Assembly (NCBI GenBank): GCA_031374735.1
Contig: JANMGQ010000201.1
Coordinates: 1-64,000 of the forward strand
Length of the DNA: 64,000 nucleotides
Reading direction: 5' to 3'
From: JABFRJ01 sp031374735
Lineage (GTDB): Bacteria; Pseudomonadota; Alphaproteobacteria; Rhizobiales; Hyphomicrobiaceae
The translations under genes were made by a program, and so were the position numbers. Positions 8,817 through 18,147 of the stretch are shown one piece after another. Positions within the stretch are counted from its first letter, which is position 1. Each line of letters opens with the position of its first letter. The notes under the pieces were generated by a model. It was not told where the DNA came from. It was given only the letters and a program-made list of their open reading frames with translations, and ran no database searches.

Positions 8817-9782
8817 ATGCCTCGACAGATCGATCGTACGCACATGGTCCAGATCAAAAACATCAAATCTATTCAGGTCTTCAGTGTCGTTGCGCGGACA
8901 AAGAATCTGACCAAAGCCGCCGTCGAGTTGAACAGCAGTCAAAGCGCGATCAGCTATCATATCAAAAAGTTGGAAGCCGAGCTTGGCCTGCCTCTGTTCC
9001 GGCGGATGGCTACCGGCCTGGAATTGACCGATCATGGCGCCGCCCTCGCACCTCATGTCGATGCGGGCCTAAATGGCATCCGCGCGGGCCTCGACATGGC
9101 AATGCGGCGAGCCGGGACAGTCAGGGTGGCCGTGTTGCCCATGTTCGCGAGCCGATTTCTGTCGGCACATCTCGGCACGCTTTGGGAAAAGCGTCCCGAT
9201 TTGCAGATTTCGATTCAGAACCACAACAACACCTATGCCAACCTCGCTGACCCGCATGCGTTTGCTGATCTAGGAATCCAGTGGGGTCATGGCAGTTGGC
9301 CGCGGTTTCACGTCACGCGTCTGTGGCCAGAACGTCTAATCGTCGTGTGCAGTCCGAAATATCTCGCGCGTCACCCGATCACGTCGGCCGCCGACCTCAA
9401 GCGGTGCACATTGTTGCATGTCGACAATGAACACATGTGGTCGGAATGGATGGCGAAGAATGAGCAAGAGTTGGCGTCAAAGCACTCCGGCATGATGCTC
9501 GACGATCGCCATTTCCAGCTCAGCGCAACGATCAATGGGCTCGGCGTATCGCTGTTCGTGGAATGGTTGGTTCAGGAGGAGCTGCGCACGGGCCAACTTG
9601 TCAATGTGTTCGGACGCTCATTCAGCACGTCGCTCGCATACCACGTGATCAGTCCAAAGGACATTGTGTTGCAACCGCGAGCGCGCGAGATCAGGGATTG
9701 GTTTCTGTCCTTGGCGCCAAAAGCAAAACGTCCGGGGCAGTCCAATCGAGGTGTGATCCGCAGGGTTGCTGCAAGATCGTGA
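8817..9782 (+). CDS. LysR-family transcriptional regulator
   Basis: About 321 residues from ATG 8817. An ATG at 8844 is also possible. The N-terminal winged helix-turn-helix reads FSVVARTKNLTKAAVELNSS then QSAISYHIKKLEAELGLPLF, followed by a LysR substrate-binding domain that resembles the GcvA type (HVDNEHMWSEW, GLGVSLFVEWLVQEEL). It is divergent from the Liv/acyl-CoA operon and most likely controls it in response to the imported acid or its CoA ester. Confidence 0.9.
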   Translation: MPRQIDRTHMVQIKNIKSIQVFSVVARTKNLTKAAVELNSSQSAISYHIKKLEAELGLPLFRRMATGLELTDHGAALAPHVDAGLNGIRAGLDMAMRRAGTVRVAVLPMFASRFLSAHLGTLWEKRPDLQISIQNHNNTYANLADPHAFADLGIQWGHGSWPRFHVTRLWPERLIVVCSPKYLARHPITSAADLKRCTLLHVDNEHMWSEWMAKNEQELASKHSGMMLDDRHFQLSATINGLGVSLFVEWLVQEELRTGQLVNVFGRSFSTSLAYHVISPKDIVLQPRAREIRDWFLSLAPKAKRPGQSNRGVIRRVAARS

Positions 9783-10272
9783 GCTGGCTCCAAGCGCGAC
9801 CGCGGTGTCGATGATGTCGCAACGAACGTCTTGCGATGGACCGGGCGACTACTTGAAGGTTGAAGTCCGCAGCTGGCCGAAGCTGACGTGATCGCCAGAA
9901 AATACTTGCGCCTAATCCGGCAACTCCTGGCCCACTCCCACTTCGTTCTCTTCGTCCGCATCGACTGGCAGCGGACATCGGCTGTCATGTGACCCCGTCC
10001 GGCTGTCCGGTCGCGCCTTCGCTTGATGGCCCTGCGCGGGATCATCGAACTGAATACTGGCTGAACGGATCGTCGAGATATCAGCTCATCTTTTTGAAAC
10101 TGAACGCGATTGCGGCGAAATTGCCATGGTCTGGCCGTGACCGTGGCCAGATGCCCCCCTAATCGCCGCATCCGGATGATCAGGCTTACTCGGAGAGGTA
10201 GGCCGGATATTGACACGGCACTGCGGGGAAGCGGCTCTCACGAGCCGGTCCCCTGAGATGATCAGGGATGTC
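9783..10272. other. 490-bp gap without a credible gene
   Basis: Frames here are either shadows or lack starts and recognisable domains. No RNA gene or clear terminator is seen. The stretch separates the LysR gene from the envelope gene cluster and may hold the promoter of the latter. Confidence 0.4.
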
Positions 10273-12801
10273 ATGGCGTTTTCAGGCTCGAATACCCAAC
10301 GCCCAAACACGGGTCGCGTCGACACGACCGATCTCAGCGATTGGGCAGAGCCGCCCAAGGAAAAACGCGACATCAAAAAGCTGTTCCTGGTTACGGGCCT
10401 CGCCGTGTTGTCGTGGGTTGCGACCTACGTCGGCATGCTCGAGCTGATCGAGGCCAACATGGGCGATCTCCCGCTCGTGCACAAAGGCATCATCGGCTTT
10501 TCCGTCGCCATGTTGATGGTCATGGTCGTGTGGCTGTTGGATGAGATGTTCAAGCCGATCGGTATCGTCCTCAAGACCATGTACGCGGCCGGCTATATCT
10601 TCCTCACCATCATCTCGGTCGGCTTTGGTTTCGGCTTCTACTGGAAGGTCCTCGAGTCCAAAGGCGAAGGCACACGCGTCGCCGAGACCGCCGTCGGCTC
10701 CGTGCAAGCACCCCTCCAGACCGCAGCCCAGCGCCTTGAAAGCCTCGGCCGGACCCTCGATAGCCTGCAGACCATTTCCGCCCAGAAGGCCGAGCAGGAG
10801 CGCACGCTCGGCACGTCGTGTCCGAACTCGAAGCCGGGCGATGGCCCGCGCCGCCGCCTGCGCGATGACGATGCCACGCGCTTTGCCGCCGCCCGCGACT
10901 TCGTCAAAGGCCGCATCGAAACCGTCAAGAGCGACATTGTCGCCATCGAAGCGGAAGTGGCCAAGATCGCCAAGAACGACGCGTCCATCGTCGACAAGCA
11001 CGGCACGCGCAACGAGTTCATGAAGTCGCTCAACCAGCGCCTCGACAAGACGGTGACCAGCTTTAATGCCTTCAAGGGCGACCCGCAGCTGAAGTCCATC
11101 CGCGCCGACCTGGATGACCGGGGCAACAAGACCCAGTTCATCGACACGCAGGGCAAGCCCTACGCCTGCCCCGACCCAGCGCTGGCGACCATGATCAAGT
11201 CGGTCGTCGCGTCCATCGACGGCCTGCCGATGCTCGACAAGCCGCGCATCGCGACCGTTGAAGGATCGGATGCGACGGTCGAAGCCTTCCGCCGCCTGAC
11301 GGCGACGTTCATTGGCGCGCTGTCATTCAAGCTGCCGCCGTCGGCTGACGAAATGCGCGAGTTGCAGAAGAAGGCCGTTGCTTCGGCTGATGCGTCGCCG
11401 GACAGGCGCGCCGCTGCTTCCGCCATAAGCGCCGATCAGGCAGGCTTGTCGAAGCGCGACTACATCCCATTGTCGATCGCGCTGTTCGTCGACTTGTGTT
11501 TGTTGCTCGTGTCCATGGGCAAGCGTTCGAACCGCTTGGGCAATCTCGTGCCGAAGATGCAGGAGGCCGAGCGCGGGCCGGTGATCCAGATCTTGTCGCG
11601 CTTCAACGAGATCCACAAGGATCGCGCGATCCGCGAGAACTTCGAGATCTTCCGCCACGTCGTGTTCGACTTGAACGGCGACTACTACGTCGCCGTGCCA
11701 CTAGATGCGCCCGTGCGCATGAACCCGAAGGATCGTGAAGATCTGCGCCTTGAAGCGCAGTTGCTCGGCAACCTGTTCACGAGCTTCGAGAAGGAAAAGA
11801 TCTTCTCGCGTGTGCTGATGCCCTACATCACCACGGGCGCGATCCAGAAGAAACTCGCGAAGCAGGGCTCCAAGTTCGCCAACTCCGAGAGCTATCGCCT
11901 GTACAAGTTCAAGGACGGCGCCTGGAGCGAGATCATCCTTGGAGCCATCATGGGCGCGGCCAAACGCGTCGAGACCGAGAAACGGCGCCGCCGCATCGAA
12001 GACGACATCTTCGCCAGCCGAGAGCCGAACCTTGACCAGACACGCCATAGCGAAGAGCCGGGGTACCAAGCGCCGCCGTTTATCCCGCCGGCTCCCCCGC
12101 TGACGCACGGCGCCTATGCGGCGCGTCCCGCAGTGGTTCCGCAGCCACCGCAACCGATGCCGCAGCGTCCTGCGGCCCGCGCCCAGGCCGCCGCAGCGCC
12201 CGCCTTGACCGCTGCAGAAGCCATCGCCCCTAATACGTCGGCATTCGGCCCCTATGCCGCAGCAGCCGCGCAGGAAACCGAGCGCCGCATGCCGCCCATA
12301 AGCAATGTCGCAGCTTATCCAGGCCCAGCCCAGCGCCGGCCCGTCGAGACCCATGACCTGCCGACGGCGGAGGTGGTCGCCGACTTGCAGGCCCATCGCC
12401 AGCGCCTTGAGCAACAAGCCGAGATCATCCTGCGTCCTGCTGCCTCGTCGAACGCTCCGGCGCTCCCTGATGTGATCGCGGTGCCGCCGATGCCGACGGA
12501 GCCGCTCAGGCCAGCGCCAAGCGACACACTGCGCGTCGAAGCCGTCGAGCGCAGCGTGACGTTCCATGTGCCCAACGACGGCACGATGCCGGCGTCATTA
12601 CGTGCCATGCTGTCCGGCCAGACGTCAGCAGCAGCGGTGCAGGTGACGGAACCGCCGAAGACCGTGGCTCTGCCAAAACCGGACGACGCCCCCTTGATGG
12701 TCGAGGACGACGCCGACTTCGAGCCTTGGACCCAGATCCCGCGCGACGAAAAGCTCGACGAGATCGCGAGCCGCTTTGCGCCAGAGACGAAGCGTAGCTG
12801 A
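10273..12801 (+). CDS. large polytopic membrane protein of unknown function
   Basis: 842 residues from ATG 10273 (MAFSGSNTQR, preceded by AGGGA). Three hydrophobic segments lie near the N-terminus (LFLVTGLAVLSWVATYVGML, IIGFSVAMLMVMVVWLL and a segment ending FLTIISVGFGFGFYW). Then comes a long charged, probably coiled-coil region, a fourth membrane segment (IPLSIALFVDLCLLLVSMG) near residue 405, and a large cytoplasmic C-terminus that ends in a Pro/Ala/Gln-rich disordered part. I do not recognise a family. Two genes in the same direction follow, one of them an OPX-like export lipoprotein, so a role in an envelope or export complex is possible but unproven. Confidence 0.75.
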   Translation: MAFSGSNTQRPNTGRVDTTDLSDWAEPPKEKRDIKKLFLVTGLAVLSWVATYVGMLELIEANMGDLPLVHKGIIGFSVAMLMVMVVWLLDEMFKPIGIVLKTMYAAGYIFLTIISVGFGFGFYWKVLESKGEGTRVAETAVGSVQAPLQTAAQRLESLGRTLDSLQTISAQKAEQERTLGTSCPNSKPGDGPRRRLRDDDATRFAAARDFVKGRIETVKSDIVAIEAEVAKIAKNDASIVDKHGTRNEFMKSLNQRLDKTVTSFNAFKGDPQLKSIRADLDDRGNKTQFIDTQGKPYACPDPALATMIKSVVASIDGLPMLDKPRIATVEGSDATVEAFRRLTATFIGALSFKLPPSADEMRELQKKAVASADASPDRRAAASAISADQAGLSKRDYIPLSIALFVDLCLLLVSMGKRSNRLGNLVPKMQEAERGPVIQILSRFNEIHKDRAIRENFEIFRHVVFDLNGDYYVAVPLDAPVRMNPKDREDLRLEAQLLGNLFTSFEKEKIFSRVLMPYITTGAIQKKLAKQGSKFANSESYRLYKFKDGAWSEIILGAIMGAAKRVETEKRRRRIEDDIFASREPNLDQTRHSEEPGYQAPPFIPPAPPLTHGAYAARPAVVPQPPQPMPQRPAARAQAAAAPALTAAEAIAPNTSAFGPYAAAAAQETERRMPPISNVAAYPGPAQRRPVETHDLPTAEVVADLQAHRQRLEQQAEIILRPAASSNAPALPDVIAVPPMPTEPLRPAPSDTLRVEAVERSVTFHVPNDGTMPASLRAMLSGQTSAAAVQVTEPPKTVALPKPDDAPLMVEDDADFEPWTQIPRDEKLDEIASRFAPETKRS

Positions 12802-12966
12802 AACGACGAAGGTGTTTCACGATTGCGAGGCCTGGGGCGTCACCAAACGGCTCGGGCTTCAACCGTTAATTAACCGCATTGGGCGCTAGTATGAACCCAC
12901 AACACGAGCCCGGACGAAGGGATGCCAATCCTTCTCGCCGGTGCCACTGAGGAGGCTGCCGCCCGC

Positions 12967-13563
12967 ATGACCAACGCTCCCAAGCCTACGGTCGTCTCCC
13001 AAACCGACAGCAAGATGCAAAGCCTTGCTGCCTTCATCGAATGCTACCTGCCGCAAGCCCGCAACGACGCAGTGACCGAAATCACCATCCTTGCCCGTTC
13101 GCATGAGAGCCCGATTGCCCAAGCCGTTGTACGGCACGCCGGCCTCATCGCTGAGCGTGGCTTTCGTGTCCGCGCCTTGTTTGCTGTCGTAACGGCACAG
13201 GGCGAAGCTGGCGCTTGGACAGCCCTCGACTCCGGCATCGAGTTTGAACGCCAAGTGCGCTGGTCCCGCAACCCACGCTATTTTGACGCCCACGAGCAGA
13301 TCGTCTTGAGTGCGACGAGCTGCTGGATCGGCGACTGCATGCGCCGCGACCCGGCCAAACGCGACGCGCTCGACCTGCCGAAGCCGAATTGCCAAGACGC
13401 GGCACTTTTCGCGAACAGGTCTTTCGATCGCCTTTGGCACGTTGGGCAGGCCCTGCCCCTCCGCGCCGGGCGTGGCAAGAGTGACGCACTGATCGCAGAA
13501 TTGGCGACTGCCGGTCTCGCTGGAAACGATGCGCCTTCGGCTGAAGCTGATCAAAATCAGTGA
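12967..13563 (+). CDS. protein of unknown function in the envelope cluster
   Basis: 198 residues from ATG 12967, which has GAGGAGG upstream. An in-frame ATG at 12922 would add 15 residues. No signal peptide or membrane segment is seen. The centre carries ITILARSHESPIAQAVVRHA and FERQVRWSRNPRYFDAHEQ, which look like a folded alpha/beta domain, but I do not recognise it. It lies 165 bp after the large membrane protein gene and 120 bp before the OPX lipoprotein gene, all on the plus strand. Confidence 0.65.
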   Translation: MTNAPKPTVVSQTDSKMQSLAAFIECYLPQARNDAVTEITILARSHESPIAQAVVRHAGLIAERGFRVRALFAVVTAQGEAGAWTALDSGIEFERQVRWSRNPRYFDAHEQIVLSATSCWIGDCMRRDPAKRDALDLPKPNCQDAALFANRSFDRLWHVGQALPLRAGRGKSDALIAELATAGLAGNDAPSAEADQNQ

Positions 13564-13685
13564 TTTGATCCGATTCGATCCAGAATGTCCGCTTTTTGTT
13601 CCACGCACAGGCACGCGCAGAGTTAATTTCGCCCGCAGCCAAGATGCGCTAAAGGCTGCCCTCGTAGAGTGAGGGCAGTTGAGTA

Positions 13686-14945
13686 GTGTTGACGCGTTTA
13701 AGGGGGTCTGAGTGCGCAACGCGCGCGGCCGATCGGGCATCCCGTTCGCTGCTGCTGGTGTTGTGCCTCGTTCTGGCCGGGCTGGCGGGATGCTCGGAGT
13801 TTGTACGCCCGGGCAACCATTCGCCTCTGCTGTTTGATCCTGAGAAAAGCGCGCACACCAGCCGCATGAACAAGGTCGACCATCCGAACCGCACGTTTGA
13901 CGCCAACCGCTGTGCCCCACCGGGGACCACGCACTACATCACCACCCCGCCCAAGCCACGTGAGCGATCGACCCTAGAACAGGTCGTCATGCGCTATTCC
14001 GTCGGCGATCGGTTCAACCTGCAAGTGCCGGGGGCGCCGGAATTCACGACCGACTACGTCATCAACGCTGATGGCCGCGTGTACTTGCCTTATGCGGGCG
14101 AAGTGCGGGCAACGGGACTGACCAACCGGGAGCTGGGTCAGGTCATCGAGCGGGCGCTGCTGAAGGCGAAGCTGTTTCAGCCTGACGGCTTCAAAATCGC
14201 CGTGCGGCCTGTGATGTACGCGCCGATCAACGTGACGATCGCGGGGGCTGTCTTCCTGCCCGGCCGCTTTACTATTGCCTCGCGAGACGAAAAGCTTGGG
14301 CTCGGCAAGGTCGGCGACAGCCCACTCGACCGCAACGTTGCCTCTGCCCTGCGGGCTGCTGGCGGCGTGAGGCCGGACGCGGATCTCACCAACATCCGCC
14401 ACCTGCGCGATGGCAAGTGGACGCGGCTCGACTGGCAGGGCGCCCTGACCGGGGCGCCGATTGACGATGTCATCTTGATCGAAGGCGACCATATCGAGGT
14501 GACCGAGACTGGGTGCTTCCAGTCGGCGCTGGTGCGGCCGTCGCAGATCACGCCGCCGGGCATGCGCATCTTTATCTCGAACCTGTCTGTGCCCGCACCG
14601 TCGAACGCGACCTCGGCCGTCAACAAAGACTCATCAAACATGCCTTACGGCGCAAAGCTGCTGCAAGGCTTGGTGTCGGCCAACTGCGTGGGTGGTTCGC
14701 GCGCCTCGAACGCGTCCCGCTACGGCGTCCTGATCAGCCGAAATCCGAAAACGCACCGCACCGAAGTCATCCAACGCTCGATCGAGCAACTCGTGCTCTC
14801 GCCCGATCGCGACGAAATCAACCCCTATCTTATGCCGGACGATGCCATCGCGTGCTACGACAGTGCCGTCATAGACGCGCGCGAGATCGCAGCCACCATC
14901 AACTCGCTCATCACGCCGCGGTCGACCTGGCTCGGATCGAACTGA
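13686..14945 (+). CDS. Wza-like polysaccharide export (OPX) lipoprotein
   Basis: 419 residues with a GTG start (TTG directly after it is an alternative). The N-terminus has a hydrophobic stretch ending LAGLAGC, a lipobox with Cys36, so it is probably lipid-anchored in the outer membrane. A Poly_export domain follows (YSVGDRFNLQVPG, INADGRVYLPYAGEVRATGL), then SLBB-like segments (VTIAGAVFLPGRFTI; a second region with LRAAGGVRPDADLTNI). Such proteins form or assist the outer-membrane pore for capsule or exopolysaccharide export. No glycosyltransferase, Wzc-type kinase or flippase is nearby, which is unusual. Confidence 0.82.
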   Translation: MLTRLRGSECATRAADRASRSLLLVLCLVLAGLAGCSEFVRPGNHSPLLFDPEKSAHTSRMNKVDHPNRTFDANRCAPPGTTHYITTPPKPRERSTLEQVVMRYSVGDRFNLQVPGAPEFTTDYVINADGRVYLPYAGEVRATGLTNRELGQVIERALLKAKLFQPDGFKIAVRPVMYAPINVTIAGAVFLPGRFTIASRDEKLGLGKVGDSPLDRNVASALRAAGGVRPDADLTNIRHLRDGKWTRLDWQGALTGAPIDDVILIEGDHIEVTETGCFQSALVRPSQITPPGMRIFISNLSVPAPSNATSAVNKDSSNMPYGAKLLQGLVSANCVGGSRASNASRYGVLISRNPKTHRTEVIQRSIEQLVLSPDRDEINPYLMPDDAIACYDSAVIDAREIAATINSLITPRSTWLGSN

Positions 14946-15173
14946 CGCCGAAAATTGATGCGAGAACGCCGCACTTTTTCGAAATATTCAGCATAATGCC
15001 GTATTCCGTTGCTCACGAGCAACTCCAAAGCGCGCGCCACGACCGCCAGTAACCTGTCGTTAACTCGCTCCGGGCTCAAATCAGTGTATGGCGCGAATCA
15101 CCCGTGTGCGTGCGCCACCGAAAGTCCGAATGCCACTTTCCCCTCACCCCCCGTATCATCAAACATCGCACCC

Positions 15174-15374
15174 ATGGCAACGCTCATCCAACTGACCTTC
15201 CCGGTTCGCAAACCGGCCCCCGCGGCCGCTTCACGGCCTCACGGCAAAAGCGCCGAAGTGATCATCTTCCCCGGCGTCCGCTACGAGCGCCATGCCGTCG
15301 TCGAAGTCGAGAAGCCCAAGCGCAAGCGCAAGTCGCGCGCCAAGGCTGCCAAACAGATCCTGATCGCACGCTGA
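15174..15374 (+). CDS. small basic protein (IIFPGVRYERH type)
   Basis: 66 residues from ATG 15174. The core EVIIFPGVRYERHAVVEVE is followed by a strongly basic tail KPKRKRKSRAKAAKQ. I recall small proteins with this IFPGVRYERH-type core in many rhizobia, where function is unknown. The basic tail suggests nucleic-acid contact, which is inference. A longer frame starting at 15009 has no family support upstream of this ATG. Confidence 0.65.
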   Translation: MATLIQLTFPVRKPAPAAASRPHGKSAEVIIFPGVRYERHAVVEVEKPKRKRKSRAKAAKQILIAR

Positions 15375-15395
15375 GCCGATCTCTGGATCGGACAA

Positions 15396-16076
15396 TCAGC
15401 TCAGGCCAATCAAAGTCGCGACGTCGCCATAGCTCTCGGCGATGACGTTCGCGCCGGCCAGTTCGAGCCGCGCCCGGTGGTCGCCCCGAATGTGCGAGCC
15501 GCCGATGAAACCGACCGTCGTCATGCCGGCCGCCTTCGCGCCCGTGACGCCCGCGGGACTGTCCTCGAGCACAAGGCATCGCTGCGGCTCGACGCCCATG
15601 CGCGAGGCCGCCAGCAGGAAGATATCCGGCGCCGGCTTGCCATTCTTGACCTCGGTGGCACTGAACAGATTCGCGCCGAAATGGCCGCGAAAGCCAAACT
15701 TGTCGACGTTGTGATCGAGCCACTGCACGCGACTGGACGAGGCGACGCAGCGCGGCAGATGGGCACTCCGCTCAAGAAATGTGCCGATGCCGGGAACAGG
15801 GGCAACTTCTGCCAGCATGCGCGGTCTCGAATAGTCTCGATAGGCCTCCGAGAAGCTCGTGGTGTCGGCCGGCTCGCCCCCCTCCCGCCCGATCCAGTGC
15901 AGGGCGAGTGCCGCAATGTCCTCGGATCGTTTGCCCATGAACAGCCGGATACTATCATCGACGGTGGTTGGCTTGCCGAGTGACGTCAAGTAGTCCGCGA
16001 GCAGCGTATTGGCCAGCAACTCGCTGTCAGCGACGACGCCGTCGAAATCGAAGATGATGAGGTCATAACGGCTCAT
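15396..16076 (-). CDS. HAD-family phosphatase (PGM-like)
   Basis: 226 residues from ATG 16076 (an ATG at 16088 is also usable). Motif I is DFDGVVADSE with the two catalytic aspartates, motif II is SSSRV, the lysine is in NGKPAPDIF, and motif III is LEDSPAGVTGAKAAGM. The cap domain lies between motifs I and II, as in beta-phosphoglucomutase and phosphoglycolate phosphatase relatives. It would hydrolyse a small phosphorylated metabolite. The substrate cannot be told, and the neighbours give no pathway. Confidence 0.88.
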   Translation of the reverse strand: MSRYDLIIFDFDGVVADSELLANTLLADYLTSLGKPTTVDDSIRLFMGKRSEDIAALALHWIGREGGEPADTTSFSEAYRDYSRPRMLAEVAPVPGIGTFLERSAHLPRCVASSSRVQWLDHNVDKFGFRGHFGANLFSATEVKNGKPAPDIFLLAASRMGVEPQRCLVLEDSPAGVTGAKAAGMTTVGFIGGSHIRGDHRARLELAGANVIAESYGDVATLIGLS

Positions 16077-16142
16077 GTCGTGTTCCATGATCCCATGCGT
16101 ATGAAGCGCCGACGACACCGCCAGCGGCCGAACCAGACATAG

Positions 16143-16175
16143 ACGCGGGCGCGATCGTGTTGATCGCGCCCGCGT
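16143..16175 (-). terminator. perfect 14-bp hairpin between two minus-strand genes
   Basis: Arms at 16143-16156 and 16162-16175 are perfectly complementary with a 5-nt loop. It sits just after the stop of the TctC gene (16202) as read on the minus strand. The U-run is weak, so termination strength is uncertain. Confidence 0.6.
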
Positions 16176-16201
16176 TCTGATAGGTGCTGGTTACCTCGAG
16201 A

Positions 16202-17185
16202 TCAGTTGCCGACGACGCCTGCGGCTTTGAGGATTGGCGTGATCCGGGCGACTTCGGCTTCGACCAGTTTCTGCAGGCCAGCCGGGCCTCGATCGGCGCC
16301 CTGTGGGATCGTGCTGCCAAGTTCGACCATGCGCGCCTTGAACTCCGCCATGTCGAGCGCCTTATTCATGGCATCGACCAGTTTCTCGCGCACCGCCTGC
16401 GGCAGGCCTTTGGGCGTGACCATGGCGTTCCAGCCACTCGACAGGAAATCAACGCCAGCCTCTTTGGTCGTTGGCACGTCGGGCAGACTTTCAATGCGCG
16501 TTGCGGCTGCCACGGCGAATGCCTTGATCGTCCCCGCCTTGGCTTGCGGAATGATGTTCAGGGCCTGATCGATCATGAAATCGACCTGTCCGGCGACGAG
16601 ATCGTTCATGGCGGGGGCGGTACCACGATACGCCACCTGCGCCGGTTTCACGCCCACCTGGGCATTGAACATGACGCCTGCCATGTGCGACGTCGAGCCG
16701 ACGCCGGCATGGCCCTGGGTCAGCGTCGCTTCGTTGGCCTTAAAATGCGCGATCGCCTCGGCGAGCGTCTTGGCCGGCAGGGCAGTTTTGCCGACGATCA
16801 CCATGGGCGTGTGATTGAGCACGCCAATCTGGTCAAAGCTCTGTGCAGGGTCATACTTCAAGTTCGGATACAAGGCCGGCGCAGCCGACTGTGTGCCGGC
16901 GTTGCCGATGCCGATGGTGTAGCCATCGGGTGCGGCCTGCGCGACGCGAGTCATGCCCGTGGTGCCACCGGCGCCGCCGACGTTCTCGATGATGATCGGT
17001 TTGCCGAGCGTCGCTTCCATCTGCTTGGCGACCAGCCGTGCGACAACATCGGTCGGCCCACCGGCGCCGAATGGCACGATGATTGTGATCTGGCGGTCGG
17101 GATAGGCGGTCTGGGCTACGGCTCCGCCGGTCTGTGCGGCAAGAGCCAGTCCAAGTCCGACCAGAATGTGACGGCGCGTTTTCAT
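16202..17185 (-). CDS. tripartite tricarboxylate transporter binding protein (Bug/TctC), orphan
   Basis: 327 residues with a Tat/Sec-like signal peptide (MKTRRHILVGLGLALAAQT). Family features are YPDRQITIIVPFGAGGPTDV near the N-terminus, the VGGAGGTTGM loop, and the GTAPAMNDLVAGQVDFMID region that binds carboxylates. It is a periplasmic solute-binding protein for a small carboxylic acid. No tctA or tctB lies next to it, which is common for the expanded Bug family. It may work with the TctAB pair elsewhere in the window or act as a sensor. Confidence 0.92.
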   Translation of the reverse strand: MKTRRHILVGLGLALAAQTGGAVAQTAYPDRQITIIVPFGAGGPTDVVARLVAKQMEATLGKPIIIENVGGAGGTTGMTRVAQAAPDGYTIGIGNAGTQSAAPALYPNLKYDPAQSFDQIGVLNHTPMVIVGKTALPAKTLAEAIAHFKANEATLTQGHAGVGSTSHMAGVMFNAQVGVKPAQVAYRGTAPAMNDLVAGQVDFMIDQALNIIPQAKAGTIKAFAVAAATRIESLPDVPTTKEAGVDFLSSGWNAMVTPKGLPQAVREKLVDAMNKALDMAEFKARMVELGSTIPQGADRGPAGLQKLVEAEVARITPILKAAGVVGN

Positions 17186-17311
17186 GAGGCTGTTCCCTGA
17201 TCCAATCCGCTCTTACGGCGGACCTCAGACGCGAATACCAGAAATGCCCCAAATGGGGCCAGCCCTTTCCATCGCACTTGTCTTTCAACCGGCATCACAC
17301 GGGCAACCGGA

Positions 17312-17701
17312 TCATGCGGGGCGCACCCGCACGCCGTGCTCGTAGACCGAGATGATCGTCGCATCGTCAGGATAGAACTCCGGCGCCACGCTCGTCAGTT
17401 GCGCCTGGATGCAAAGCCACTGACCTCCCTCGCGAATGTAGGTATAGGTATAGGTCGTCATGCCCATGACGTCGTTGCCATCGCGCCGCATGATGTGTTT
17501 GTTGGTGGCGCGCACCAAGGCGACATCCCCGAAGATATCGATCTTCTCGTCGCGCACGTCCCAATAGATCACCACGTCAGGATGGAAGGCTGTCGCCCAA
17601 TAAGCGAGGTACGGCGCCTTGCCCCAATACCGGCCGGACGGACTGATGTTCACGAAGCGCGGATGCGTGATGGCGTCGTGCGAGGCAACGTCACGCGTCA
17701 C
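17312..17701 (-). CDS. NTF2-like (SnoaL/DUF4440-type) protein, N-terminus apparently missing
   Basis: 129 residues with a GTG start. The body (FVNISPSGRYWGKAPYLAYW, then IFGDVALVRATNKHIM and TYTYIREGGQWLCIQAQ) matches the cone-shaped NTF2-like fold used by small isomerases, hydrolases and unknown proteins. Family members normally have a further helix of about 12-20 residues before the equivalent of VASHDAITHPRF. Upstream the frame instead reads antisense into the AraC-like gene and stops. Together with the truncated AraC gene this suggests a deletion junction near 17700. Confidence 0.6.
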   Translation of the reverse strand: MTRDVASHDAITHPRFVNISPSGRYWGKAPYLAYWATAFHPDVVIYWDVRDEKIDIFGDVALVRATNKHIMRRDGNDVMGMTTYTYTYIREGGQWLCIQAQLTSVAPEFYPDDATIISVYEHGVRVRPA

Positions 17702-17709
17702 ATGATGGC

Positions 17710-18126
17710 TTGGAGCTGGACGAAGCCGTCTTGCGGCTCATGGAGCGGCTCGTGGGCGCTGCATCGTCGGCACAGCCGACATCCGTGCGGCTGTCTCCGC
17801 GCGATACACGTCGGATCATGGCGGCCGTGCGCTGTATCGATGAACACGCAACCGAACCGATAAATCTCGCTGACTTGGCTTCAGAAGCGGGCATGAGCAA
17901 GTATCACTTCTTGCGCAGCTTCCGCCGCGCCATCGGGATGACGCCCTATCAGCTGCTGTTGAGTGTGCGGCTGCGGCGCGCGGCCGTCGCCTTGCTGTCG
18001 TCAAACACAGCCGTTGCCGATATCGCCTATGACGCCGGCTTTTCAGATTTGTCGACCTTCAACAACCGCTTCCGGGCGCGCTTTGGCGAAAGCCCATCGC
18101 GTTTCCGCCGGCGGTCCGGGCCATAA
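17710..18126 (+). CDS. AraC-type DNA-binding domain, probably truncated regulator
   Basis: 138 residues, only with a TTG start; no ATG or good ribosome site is present. It contains a complete C-terminal AraC/XylS double helix-turn-helix (INLADLASEAGMSKYHFLRS and AVADIAYDAGFSDLSTFNNR with the F-R-A-R-F-G tail). The first 25 residues look like the linker of a longer AraC protein, so the sensing domain of about 130 residues appears lost. The frame is closed by a stop at 17668. It may be an inactive remnant or a minimal regulator. Confidence 0.6.
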   Translation: MELDEAVLRLMERLVGAASSAQPTSVRLSPRDTRRIMAAVRCIDEHATEPINLADLASEAGMSKYHFLRSFRRAIGMTPYQLLLSVRLRRAAVALLSSNTAVADIAYDAGFSDLSTFNNRFRARFGESPSRFRRRSGP

Positions 18127-18147
18127 TCGAGCGACGCGTCGTCATGG

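Noticed and set aside
9572..10216. Minus-strand frame of about 214 codons after the LysR gene
   Set aside because: It overlaps the LysR gene antisense, is rich in Arg/Ser as shadow frames are in GC-rich DNA, and shows no domain.
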